Source: Desulfovibrio sp. UBA2564 (GTDB lineage: Bacteria; Desulfobacterota; Desulfovibrionia; Desulfovibrionales; Desulfovibrionaceae). Taken from it: 5,958 nt of DNA. Every line of letters begins with the position of its first letter. The stretch's first letter is position 1. Below the pieces are notes generated by a model. It did no database searches. It had not been told where the DNA came from and worked only from the letters and a program-made list of their open reading frames with translations. Below, one piece after another: positions 1 through 4,909 of the stretch. Location: the NCBI GenBank assembly GCA_002340305.1, contig DDLU01000065.1, positions 1-5,958 on the forward strand, written 5' to 3'. Both the position numbers and the translations under genes were made by a program.

Positions 1-187
1 CGATAATATCCTCGTTTGAGAACCCCGCCACACGGCAGATTTCGTGGAGCTTCAATCCCCATGAATCAGCAGTCCCCCCCGGATCGGTAGGCAGGGTGAA
101 TGATGGACCGATTTTATCACGGGTGGAAAAACCGATTTTGGTATTGGTGTTCCCTACATCAAAAAGTAAAATAGTTTCCGAACTCAA
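1..187 (-). CDS. coaX: Type III pantothenate kinase, N-terminal part (cut by window edge)
   Basis: This gene encodes the first enzyme of coenzyme A synthesis, the ATP-dependent phosphorylation of pantothenate, in the cytoplasmic type III (CoaX) form. The visible 62 residues begin MSSETILLFDVGNTNTKIGF. The DVGNTN motif at residues 10-15 with the following TKIG is the phosphate-binding, Asp-containing signature of the CoaX branch of the ASKHA kinase fold. LPTD at 32-35 and TADSWGLKL at 39-47 fit the next conserved block of the family. The start is TTG at 187-185: a GGAG Shine-Dalgarno lies 7 bases upstream, there is no in-frame ATG or GTG before an upstream stop at 229-227, and the start puts DVGNTN at the usual distance from the N-terminus. 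About three quarters of the protein lies beyond position 1. The gene is divergent from the MerR-like gene. Family assignment is firm; the start codon is an inference. Confidence 0.87.
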   Translation of the reverse strand, partial: MSSETILLFDVGNTNTKIGFSTRDKIGPSFTLPTDPGGTADSWGLKLHEICRVAGFSNEDII

Positions 188-194
188 AAGTGAA

Positions 195-198
195 CTCC
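195..198 (-). promoter_or_regulatory. Ribosome binding site of coaX, supporting a TTG start
   Basis: On the minus strand GGAG reads from 198 to 195, followed by 7 bases and then TTG at 187. It is the only good Shine-Dalgarno near the N-terminus and is the main reason for choosing the rare TTG start. Confidence 0.65.
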
Positions 199-270
199 GC
201 TGCTTGCTGGATTCTAGCTCCGTAATCTAATACCATAATCCGCAAAAACTAAAAACATGATTGCGGTATG

Positions 271-300
271 ATTAAAGTACAACCTTAAGCCAGTTTTCAG
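271..300 (-). promoter_or_regulatory. Possible sigma70-type promoter for coaX
   Basis: On the minus strand CTGAAA (300-295, 4 of 6 to TTGACA) and TTTAAT (276-271, 5 of 6 to TATAAT) are separated by 18 bases. Transcription would begin near 264, giving a leader of about 77 bases to the TTG start and placing a small dyad (240-266) across the start site. Spacing and -10 are reasonable. The assignment rests on matching alone, and A/T-rich DNA gives chance matches. Confidence 0.25.
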
Positions 301-322
301 AGACCGTCCGAAAAACGAAAAT

Positions 323-406
323 ACTGTTGATTCCTCTTTACGGACAGCCTTTTAAGACCTTTCAGGTTGACCGCCTACTCCATTATGGGCAAGGAATCAA
401 TACAGT
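323..406. repeat. Imperfect inverted repeat with 56-base spacer
   Basis: ACTGTTGATTCCT (323-335) is mirrored by AGGAATCAATACAGT (392-406). The inner 9 bases TTGATTCCT/AGGAATCAA are a perfect match, and the outer ACTGT/ACAGT match is shifted by two extra bases in the right arm. The enclosed segment also contains CGGAC (341-345), complementary to GTCCG (306-310) outside it. It could be a remnant of a small mobile element or a pair of regulator sites. No coding potential is seen inside. Confidence 0.4.
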
Positions 407-452
407 TTCCTGATCGAAAGTGAACACAAAAGGGTTCTAAATGCAACATTTT

Positions 453-514
453 TATAATAATTTGATAGTTTATTGACTTAGCTTGCATTAAAAATTAAAA
501 AAAAATAATAATAA
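453..514 (+). promoter_or_regulatory. A/T-rich promoter zone for the MerR-like gene
   Basis: An exact TATAAT sits at 453-458 but lacks a good -35. TTGCAT (484-489) with AATAAT (507-512) at 17-base spacing is an alternative, and TTGATA (462-467) and TTGACT (473-478) are further -35-like hexamers. Bases 486-519 are almost pure A/T and could be bent DNA or an UP-like element. A promoter somewhere here is likely because the gene downstream has no other source of transcription on this strand. The exact hexamers cannot be fixed by eye. Confidence 0.3.
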
Positions 515-546
515 AAAAAGTTTGAATTTCTACAGAACCCCAATGC

Positions 547-550
547 GGAG
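547..550 (+). promoter_or_regulatory. Ribosome binding site of the MerR-like gene (GTG start)
   Basis: GGAG at 547-550 lies 6 bases before GTG at 557. This fixes the unusual GTG start; no in-frame ATG lies just upstream. Confidence 0.7.
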
Positions 551-556
551 CATCTT

Positions 557-1177
557 GTGCCAGATAAAAAACTTCTTTCCATTGCGGAAATTTCTCGCCT
601 GCTGGAGGTCCCTGAGTCAACCCTCCACTACTGGAAGAACCGTTTCGCCCAGTACCTGCCCAGCACAGGCCGTAACAGGCAGAAACGGTTCAAATCAGAA
701 GCAATTGAAATTTTTAAAATTATCTCATCCATGCTTAAACAAGGGCATACCGCCGAAGATGTCATGGCCGAACTTTCCCGCAAATATCCGGTAAACATGA
801 CCGTGGATTCACCGAATCCCGAACCAGCCGCAACCTCCCCCGCAGCACCTGTTCAAATGCAGCAGACAAATCTGGAACCCGCCATCCAACTCGCAGCTGC
901 CATGGGCACAGAAATTGCCAAATCCATCAATGAAGGTCTGAAAGGTATGCTTTCCTGCATGCCGCAAGGTTCTGTCTCCGAGGATGTAAAAGCCTGCATG
1001 GACAAGGCTACTGCTGATTTAAACGCTCAGAATGAAAGCATTGCAGGCTTAAAAGACGAAAATACCCAACTCAAAGAAAAACTTTCCATCATGGAAGCGG
1101 AGCTGGTCCGGCTGCGTAAAGACCGCCGGGAAATGGAAAAATTCCTCCTTGACAAGCTCAAGAACGTAACTAAGTAA
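557..1177 (+). CDS. MerR-type HTH protein with C-terminal coiled coil
   Basis: This 206-residue protein is probably a DNA-binding regulator or DNA-organising factor; its target is unknown. Residues about 6-30 (LSIAEISRLLEVPESTLHYW and onward) form a MerR-type helix-turn-helix. Residues 33-46, rich in Arg/Lys, fit the wing, and 47-78 the following helices (FKSEAIEIFKIISSMLKQG). A Pro/Ala/Gln-rich linker covers roughly 82-105. Residues about 160-202 form a coiled coil with L165, L172, M179, L186 and M193 exactly seven apart and L176, L183 and L197 at the partner heptad positions, so a zipper-like dimer is likely. There are no clustered Cys residues typical of metal-sensing MerR proteins. The GTG start has a good GGAG. 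The architecture recalls RacA-like proteins (N-terminal MerR HTH, long coiled coil) more than classical MerR. It precedes htpG, but 257 bases and a palindromic element separate them, so an operon is doubtful. Confidence 0.85.
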   Translation: MPDKKLLSIAEISRLLEVPESTLHYWKNRFAQYLPSTGRNRQKRFKSEAIEIFKIISSMLKQGHTAEDVMAELSRKYPVNMTVDSPNPEPAATSPAAPVQMQQTNLEPAIQLAAAMGTEIAKSINEGLKGMLSCMPQGSVSEDVKACMDKATADLNAQNESIAGLKDENTQLKEKLSIMEAELVRLRKDRREMEKFLLDKLKNVTK

Positions 1178-1179
1178 CT

Positions 1180-1355
1180 CAAACCGCTGAAAAGCAGCGA
1201 TCTGCGGCGTAAAGTGAATTGTTAGTGAGTCTTCGAACTTACTAGACCTTACGCCTTTGGCGTGCTGCAAAAAGCTCAACCCCTCACGTATTAAGTATAC
1301 GCTTCGGCCTTGAGCTTTTCTTGCGCCTTGCATCTCACTACTTTTGAGCAGTTTG
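1180..1355. repeat. 176-base multi-hairpin inverted-repeat element
   Basis: The region between the MerR-like gene and htpG is a large imperfect palindrome. The outer arms CAAACCGCTGAAAAGCAG (1180-1197) and CTACTTTTGAGCAGTTTG (1338-1355) match at 15 of 18 positions when one is reversed. The similarity continues inward with a two-base gap to about 1214 and 1319 (GGCGTAA at 1206-1212 against TTGCGCC at 1321-1327). Inside are TAGTGAGT/ACTTACTA (1223-1230/1237-1244, loop CTTCGA), GGCGTAA/TTACGCC (1206-1212/1249-1255), ACGCC-TTT-GGCGT (1251-1263), AAAAGCTCAA/TTGAGCTTTT (1270-1279/1310-1319) and CGTAT/ATACG (1287-1291/1297-1301). It begins 3 bases after the MerR-like stop. No credible protein is encoded. 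It resembles a MITE- or REP/BIME-like intergenic repeat and may also act as a weak terminator. Copies elsewhere cannot be seen from this window. Confidence 0.7.
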
Positions 1356-1373
1356 ATAATCTAATGAAATTTT

Positions 1374-1413
1374 AATTACCTTCCGGTCGTACTTTGTATG
1401 CCCGGAAGGAATT
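1374..1413 (+). other. Leader hairpin before htpG
   Basis: CCTTCCGG (1379-1386) pairs perfectly with CCGGAAGG (1402-1409) around a 15-base loop. AATT at 1374-1377 and AATT at 1410-1413 extend the stem with a single bulged A. It ends 10 bases before the htpG Shine-Dalgarno. It could be a terminator of upstream transcription (only a short U-run, ATTTTA, follows), an mRNA-stabilising leader, or an operator dyad. It is not a CIRCE element (no TTAGCACTC/GAGTGCTAA). Confidence 0.55.
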
Positions 1414-1434
1414 TTATGTTTATGGAGGAACTAA

Positions 1435-3333
1435 ATGACTGCCCAGACAGAAAAATTCGAATTCAAGGCTGAAGTTAACCAGTTGCTGGACATCCTGGTC
1501 CACTCTCTTTACACCAACCGCGAAATTTTCCTGCGCGAACTGGTTTCCAACGCATCCGACGCACTCGATAAAATGCGTTTCGCCATCAACAGCAATCCTG
1601 ACCTTGCTGATGAAGTGGAATCTGAAATCCTCATCGCCTATGATGAAGAAAAAAAGACTGTGACCGTAACCGATACCGGTATCGGTATGACCCGCGAAGA
1701 AGTGATGGCCAACATCGGTACCATTGCCCATTCCGGCTCCGCCCAGTTTGTAAAAGAAGCTGCCGAATCCAAGGAAAGCCTTGATTCCCTCATCGGTCGT
1801 TTCGGTGTCGGTTTCTACTCTATCTTCATGGTTTCCGACCACGTTGTTGTGCGCACCAAATCCTACCTGAAAGACGAGCCTGCAATCCAGTGGGTTTCCG
1901 ATGGTAAGAACGCATACGAGCTCACCGAGATCGAAACTGAAATGGATCACGGTACCATCATCGAAATCCAGCTTAATGATGACAATGCTGAGCGCTTCGG
2001 ATCCGATGACAAGCTCAAAGAAATCGTAAAACGCCACTCCAACTTTGTCTCTTTCCCGATCATGATCGGCGGCGAACGCGTTAACACCGTATCAGCCCTC
2101 TGGCGTGAGCCAAAGTTCCAGATCAAGCAGGAACAGTATGAAGAATTCTACAAATTCCTAACCTACGACATGCAGCCTCCCATTGATACCCTGCACTTCT
2201 CCGTAGATGCTCCGGTACAGTTTAACTCCCTGCTCTTTATCCCCGAAAATGACCTTGATATCTTCGGCATGGATCGCGACAAGTGGGGCCTCGACCTCTA
2301 CGTACGCCGTGTACTCATCGAAAAACAGAACAAGAATCTGCTTCCCGAGTACCTGAGCTTCATCAAAGGTGTAGTCGATACTGAAGACCTGCCCCTGAAC
2401 ATCTCCCGGGAGACCCTTCAAGACAACCTGCTCATCGGCAAGATCAGCGCAACCCTGACCAAACAGATTCTCAGCCAGCTGGAAAAACTTGCTAAGGATG
2501 ATACTGAAAAATACGCAAAATTCTGGAAAGCACACTCCAAAATTTTCAAAGCCGGACACATGGATTTCGTTAACCGCGAAAAGTATGCCAAGCTGCTCCG
2601 TTTTGACTCTTCCAAGGCTGGAGACGAAACCCTCGTATCCTTTGCTGACTACATTGAACGCGCCAAGGAAGACCAGAAAGAAATATATTATTCCTTTGTT
2701 GCCAGCCGCGAGGCCGCGAACCTCAACCCACACCTCGAAATCTTCCGCAACAAGGACATCGAAGTACTCTACCTTTACGAACCCATTGATGAATTTGTCA
2801 TGGAATCCATCCGCGAATACGAAGGCTTCAACTTTGTAGCGGCTGAATACGCAGACCTTGAGAAGCTGGACAAATTCGAATCCGCTAAAAAGAAAGATGA
2901 GCCGGAACCCCTTTCCGAAGAACAGGAAAAGGACATGGACGCACTAATCGCCAAGATGAAAGAAGTCCTCGGCGGGCAGGTTGCGGAAGTTAAGGTTTCC
3001 GAACGCCTTTCTGATTCTCCCTGCCGTCTGGTTAACCCTGACGGTGCCATGACTTCATCCATGGAAAAACTTATGAAGGCCATGAATAAAGACAGCTCCA
3101 TCCCCACCAAGACAATGGAGGTGAATGCTGACCATCCACTGTTGCGTTCCATGCTGGAAATCTTCAAGGCTAACCCCGAAGACGAGTTCATAGCTCTTTC
3201 CTCCAACCAGCTGCTTGAGTCCGCCCTGCTTTTGGAAGGCTACCTGAATGATCCCCACGCTCTCGTAGGCCGCATCCAGAGTCTGCTGACCAAGGCCGGT
3301 GGCTGGTACGCAGAACTGGAGAAGAAGGACTAG
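1435..3333 (+). CDS. htpG: Molecular chaperone HtpG (bacterial Hsp90)
   Basis: This 632-residue cytoplasmic ATP-dependent Hsp90 chaperone helps fold or remodel client proteins as a homodimer. The N-terminal GHKL ATPase domain (about 1-225) carries NREIFLRELVSNASDALDKM at 28-47 with the catalytic Glu E35 and Mg-binding N39, DTGIGM at 80-85, GTIAHSG at 95-101 and the lid/glycine motif GRFGVGFYS at 121-129. The middle domain has YVRRVLIEKQNKNLLP followed by NISRETLQ, where R325 is the expected gamma-phosphate-contacting arginine. The C-terminal dimerisation domain occupies roughly the last 120 residues and, as in bacteria generally, has no MEEVD tail. Length is normal for the family. ATG at 1435 has GGAGG (1424-1428) 6 bases upstream. 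The gene is followed by its own strong terminator, so it is probably transcribed alone. No obvious sigma32 promoter was found. Confidence 0.98.
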   Translation: MTAQTEKFEFKAEVNQLLDILVHSLYTNREIFLRELVSNASDALDKMRFAINSNPDLADEVESEILIAYDEEKKTVTVTDTGIGMTREEVMANIGTIAHSGSAQFVKEAAESKESLDSLIGRFGVGFYSIFMVSDHVVVRTKSYLKDEPAIQWVSDGKNAYELTEIETEMDHGTIIEIQLNDDNAERFGSDDKLKEIVKRHSNFVSFPIMIGGERVNTVSALWREPKFQIKQEQYEEFYKFLTYDMQPPIDTLHFSVDAPVQFNSLLFIPENDLDIFGMDRDKWGLDLYVRRVLIEKQNKNLLPEYLSFIKGVVDTEDLPLNISRETLQDNLLIGKISATLTKQILSQLEKLAKDDTEKYAKFWKAHSKIFKAGHMDFVNREKYAKLLRFDSSKAGDETLVSFADYIERAKEDQKEIYYSFVASREAANLNPHLEIFRNKDIEVLYLYEPIDEFVMESIREYEGFNFVAAEYADLEKLDKFESAKKKDEPEPLSEEQEKDMDALIAKMKEVLGGQVAEVKVSERLSDSPCRLVNPDGAMTSSMEKLMKAMNKDSSIPTKTMEVNADHPLLRSMLEIFKANPEDEFIALSSNQLLESALLLEGYLNDPHALVGRIQSLLTKAGGWYAELEKKD

Positions 3334-3357
3334 CAATATATTGTAAAAAAGTGCATC

Positions 3358-3394
3358 AAATCCTCGGTAGTACCTGCTACCGGGGATTTTTTTT
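3358..3394 (+). terminator. Rho-independent terminator of htpG
   Basis: TCCTCGGTAG (3361-3370) pairs with CTACCGGGGA (3377-3386) with one G-U pair around a 6-base loop. The stem is extended by AAA/TTT and followed by eight T residues (3387-3394). It starts 25 bases after the htpG stop codon and is a textbook intrinsic terminator. Confidence 0.93.
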
Positions 3395-3413
3395 AACTTA
3401 TTTCAAATCTGTG

Positions 3414-3442
3414 TTGCTGACAGCCTGCGCATAAGATAAAAT
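3414..3442 (+). promoter_or_regulatory. Probable promoter of the HPt gene
   Basis: TTGCTG (3414-3419) and TAAAAT (3437-3442, 5 of 6 to TATAAT) are 17 bases apart and lie just after the htpG terminator, where a new promoter is required. The start site would be near 3449, about 60 bases before the chosen start codon. The -35 match is weak (3 of 6). Confidence 0.4.
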
Positions 3443-3467
3443 AGTATGTGCTGAATCAGGCATGGAC

Positions 3468-3493
3468 TACAGAATAGGGCCGAACATTCTGTA
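3468..3493. promoter_or_regulatory. Perfect 8-10-8 inverted repeat upstream of the HPt gene
   Basis: TACAGAAT (3468-3475) and ATTCTGTA (3486-3493) are exact reverse complements with the 10-base spacer AGGGCCGAAC. It lies between the probable promoter and the ribosome binding site, 15 bases before the chosen start codon. It could be an operator for a dimeric repressor or a leader hairpin. The regulator is unknown. Confidence 0.5.
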
Positions 3494-3497
3494 ACAT

Positions 3498-3501
3498 GGA
3501 G
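3498..3501 (+). promoter_or_regulatory. Ribosome binding site that sets the HPt start at 3508
   Basis: GGAG at 3498-3501 is 6 bases before ATG 3508. The alternative in-frame ATG at 3496 overlaps this site and has no Shine-Dalgarno of its own, so 3508 is the better start. Confidence 0.7.
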
Positions 3502-3507
3502 AAAAAT

Positions 3508-3873
3508 ATGGATTTTATAGATGGCAGCGAACGCTTTGATCTGCAAAGTGCGCTGGATAGATTTTCCGGAGACCACGAACTGCTCGAAGAAGCCATTTCC
3601 ATTTTCAAAGAAGAAGCGGTTAAGCATCTTGAAGGAATTCAGGCAAACATGGATCAGAATGAACTAAAAATTATTTCTGAAAAAGCGCACACCCTGAAAG
3701 GAGAATGTGGCGCAGTGGGAGCTGTTAAAGCTCAAGCCATAAGCTTAACTGTGGAAAAAAGTGCCAACGGAGGTGATTTTGTAGAAGTCCAAAAACTTTT
3801 TCCATTGTTAGAAAAAGAGATTCTATTGGCGATTAAGCTGCTACCGGAAGTCCGTAAACAACTTAATAGCTAA
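3508..3873 (+). CDS. Single-domain histidine phosphotransfer (HPt) protein
   Basis: This 121-residue all-helical phosphotransfer protein of the two-component family is expected to shuttle phosphoryl groups between receiver domains in the cytoplasm. The motif AHTLKGECGAVGA at residues 60-72 matches the HPt signature, with H61 as the phospho-accepting histidine and K64/G65 at the usual places. Helices before it (LEEAISIFKEEAVKHLEGIQ) and after it fit a four-helix bundle covering nearly the whole protein, with no kinase, receiver or membrane segment. The start at 3508 is chosen for its GGAG; starting at 3496 would add MEKN. The gene has its own likely promoter and a dyad upstream, and it is followed after 88 bases by a receiver-domain gene, which suggests but does not prove a functional pair. 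Base composition is more A/T-rich than htpG. The cognate hybrid kinase is not in the window. Confidence 0.88.
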   Translation: MDFIDGSERFDLQSALDRFSGDHELLEEAISIFKEEAVKHLEGIQANMDQNELKIISEKAHTLKGECGAVGAVKAQAISLTVEKSANGGDFVEVQKLFPLLEKEILLAIKLLPEVRKQLNS

Positions 3874-3940
3874 AATTTTTATTATTAAAAGCTTAACATC
3901 AACATTGCTTCCTTTTCTAAAATGGTTGCGTTAGTCGTAA

Positions 3941-3946
3941 TATACT
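3941..3946 (+). promoter_or_regulatory. Possible -10 element of the response regulator gene
   Basis: TATACT (5 of 6 to TATAAT) ends 15 bases before the ATG at 3962. Transcription starting about 7 bases downstream would leave a leader under 10 bases, which would fit the lack of a Shine-Dalgarno. No good -35 lies at 16-18 bases, so an activator-dependent or chance match is possible. Confidence 0.22.
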
Positions 3947-3961
3947 TTTCTTAAACATTAC

Positions 3962-4333
3962 ATGAATATGAAAACAATACTGATAGTTGATGACGACCCC
4001 AAAATGCTTGAACTGCTCAAGCACTACCTCAGAAAAGAAGAGGTAACCACTCTCGCCGCAACAGATGGAGAGAAAGGCCTCTCATTGTTTGAATCCAATC
4101 CCGTTGATCTGGTCATCATAGATATTTTCATGCCGAACATGGATGGCATTCAGACCATCATGGAATTAAAGCAGAAAAAACCCGAATGCAGCATTTTAGT
4201 CATTTCCGGTGGCGGAGAATTCACCGGACTCGAATATCTCAAACAGGCCAAGGCTCTCGGCGCAAAAGAGGCACTGGTCAAGCCGTTTACCCAGAACGAT
4301 TTCCTGCGCACAGTACGCAGCATGCTCAATTAG
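3962..4333 (+). CDS. Single-domain response regulator (CheY-like receiver)
   Basis: This 123-residue stand-alone receiver (REC) domain is a cytoplasmic signalling protein switched by aspartyl phosphorylation. The acidic Mg-binding pocket is in ILIVDDDP (D10/D11), the phospho-acceptor is D54 in LVIIDIFMPNMDG, the Ser/Thr switch residue is S82 in LVISGGG, and the conserved lysine is K107 in ALVKPF. All key residues are intact and the domain fills the whole protein, with no output domain. It could therefore act by protein interaction or as a phosphorelay intermediate with the neighbouring HPt protein. The start could be ATG 3962 or ATG 3968; neither has a clear Shine-Dalgarno. It converges with purE across a terminator 23 bases beyond its stop. 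Confidence 0.93.
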   Translation: MNMKTILIVDDDPKMLELLKHYLRKEEVTTLAATDGEKGLSLFESNPVDLVIIDIFMPNMDGIQTIMELKQKKPECSILVISGGGEFTGLEYLKQAKALGAKEALVKPFTQNDFLRTVRSMLN

Positions 4334-4356
4334 CGGTATACAAATTTATGGACCCC

Positions 4357-4390
4357 AAAAAAACCGGGACTGAAATTAATCAGCCCCGGC
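4357..4390 (-). terminator. Terminator at the convergent purE / response regulator junction
   Basis: CCGGGACTGA (4364-4373) and TCAGCCCCGG (4380-4389) flank a 6-base loop. On the minus strand the one mismatch is a G-U wobble and the stem is followed by seven T residues (complement of A at 4357-4363), so it is a good intrinsic terminator for purD-purE. On the plus strand the same position is an A-C mismatch and only four T residues follow (4391-4394), so it should work less well for the response regulator gene. Confidence 0.85.
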
Positions 4391-4417
4391 TTTTACTTAT
4401 CTAATTCGCTGACAGTG

Positions 4418-4909
4418 CTAGCCTTCCAGATCAGCAGCTGCCCTTTCTACGGAATCAACGAAACCCCGACGTGCTTCCCTAATCTTTTCAGCCAGACCTT
4501 CGTCATGGAGAGCCAGAATCTGGGCTGCCATCCATGCGGAGTTCTTTGCGCCGACCTTATCAAGGGCAACGGTACCTACGGGAAATCCCGGAGGCATCTG
4601 GACAGTTGCCAGCAAAGCATCCATACCACCGAGAGCAGAACCGCAAATAGGCACGCCAAGAACAGGACGGATGGTTTTTGCTGCTACAGCACCGGCGAGA
4701 TGCGCGGCAAGGCCCGCAGCACAGATGAAGATTTCACACCCGTTATCTTCCAGTTCCTTCACCAGCTTCGCAGTCCTTTCCGGAGTACGGTGGGCAGAAG
4801 AAACAGTGAAAACGTGGGGAATACCGAGCTTGGTCAGCAGATCGGAACAAGGCTGCATTGTATCCTTGTCAGAAATGGACCCCATGAAAATAGCTACTTT
4901 TGCACTCAT
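4418..4909 (-). CDS. purE: N5-carboxyaminoimidazole ribonucleotide mutase
   Basis: This 163-residue cytoplasmic enzyme of de novo purine synthesis converts N5-CAIR to CAIR (class I activity) and normally acts as an octamer. MGSISD at 9-14 with S11 and D14 is the phosphate/substrate loop. SAHRTPER at 38-45 contains the catalytic histidine H40. AAGLAAHLAG at 64-73 is the second active-site loop, and DALLATVQMPPGFPVGTVAL further on is the family C-terminal signature. Length matches bacterial PurE. The AHRTP form suggests the class I mutase rather than the direct AIR carboxylase, though that cannot be settled by eye. Its ATG overlaps the purD stop by four bases (ATGA, 4909-4906), indicating translational coupling. 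Only a weak AAGGG lies upstream. A terminator follows the stop codon. No purK is in view. Confidence 0.97.
   Translation of the reverse strand: MSAKVAIFMGSISDKDTMQPCSDLLTKLGIPHVFTVSSAHRTPERTAKLVKELEDNGCEIFICAAGLAAHLAGAVAAKTIRPVLGVPICGSALGGMDALLATVQMPPGFPVGTVALDKVGAKNSAWMAAQILALHDEGLAEKIREARRGFVDSVERAAADLEG

Larger units (their letters stand above)
188..556. other. Divergent intergenic region between coaX and the MerR-like gene
   Basis: This 369-base stretch contains no convincing gene. It holds a candidate coaX promoter on the minus strand (271-300), a small dyad CCGCAA-N15-TTGCGG (240-266), a widely spaced inverted repeat (323-335 with 392-406), and from about 440 to 520 a strongly A/T-rich tract with several -10-like hexamers reading toward the MerR-like gene. 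No tRNA, riboswitch or intrinsic terminator was recognised. Confidence 0.6.

Noticed and set aside
1049..1333. Minus-strand open frame of 94 codons covering the inverted-repeat element
   Set aside because: It overlaps the end of the MerR-like gene and the palindromic element, has no recognisable domain, and its sequence is explained by the repeat arms.
1180..1355. CRISPR array or tRNA within the repeat-rich interval
   Set aside because: There are no regularly spaced direct repeats, no cloverleaf with a TTCGA-containing T-arm at the right spacing, and no CCA end. The TTCGA at 1232-1236 is just a hairpin loop.
1178..1434. HspR-type HAIR operator (CTTGAGT-N7-ACTCAAG) upstream of htpG, suggested by a neighbouring MerR-family gene
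   Set aside because: CTTGAGC and CTCAA fragments occur in the inverted-repeat element, but never in the right orientation and spacing, and the protein is longer and differently built than HspR.
1178..1434. CIRCE or sigma32 heat-shock promoter for htpG
   Set aside because: No TTAGCACTC/GAGTGCTAA dyad and no CTTGAA with a CCCAT-type -10 at proper spacing were found.
1420..2037. Minus-strand open frame of 205 codons antisense to htpG
   Set aside because: It is rich in Phe/Gly/Val runs, as expected from the complement of a strongly coding strand, has no ribosome site or family resemblance, and lies entirely opposite the highly conserved HtpG sequence apart from a few leader bases.
3496..3507. 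ATG 3496 as the HPt start
   Set aside because: This ATG overlaps the GGAG that is ideally placed for ATG 3508 and has no ribosome site of its own.
3918..3942. Flagellar-type (sigma28) promoter before the response regulator gene, from TAAAATGG and TCGTAAT
   Set aside because: The downstream half matches GCCGATAA poorly and the spacing is off; the similarity is within chance for A/T-rich DNA.
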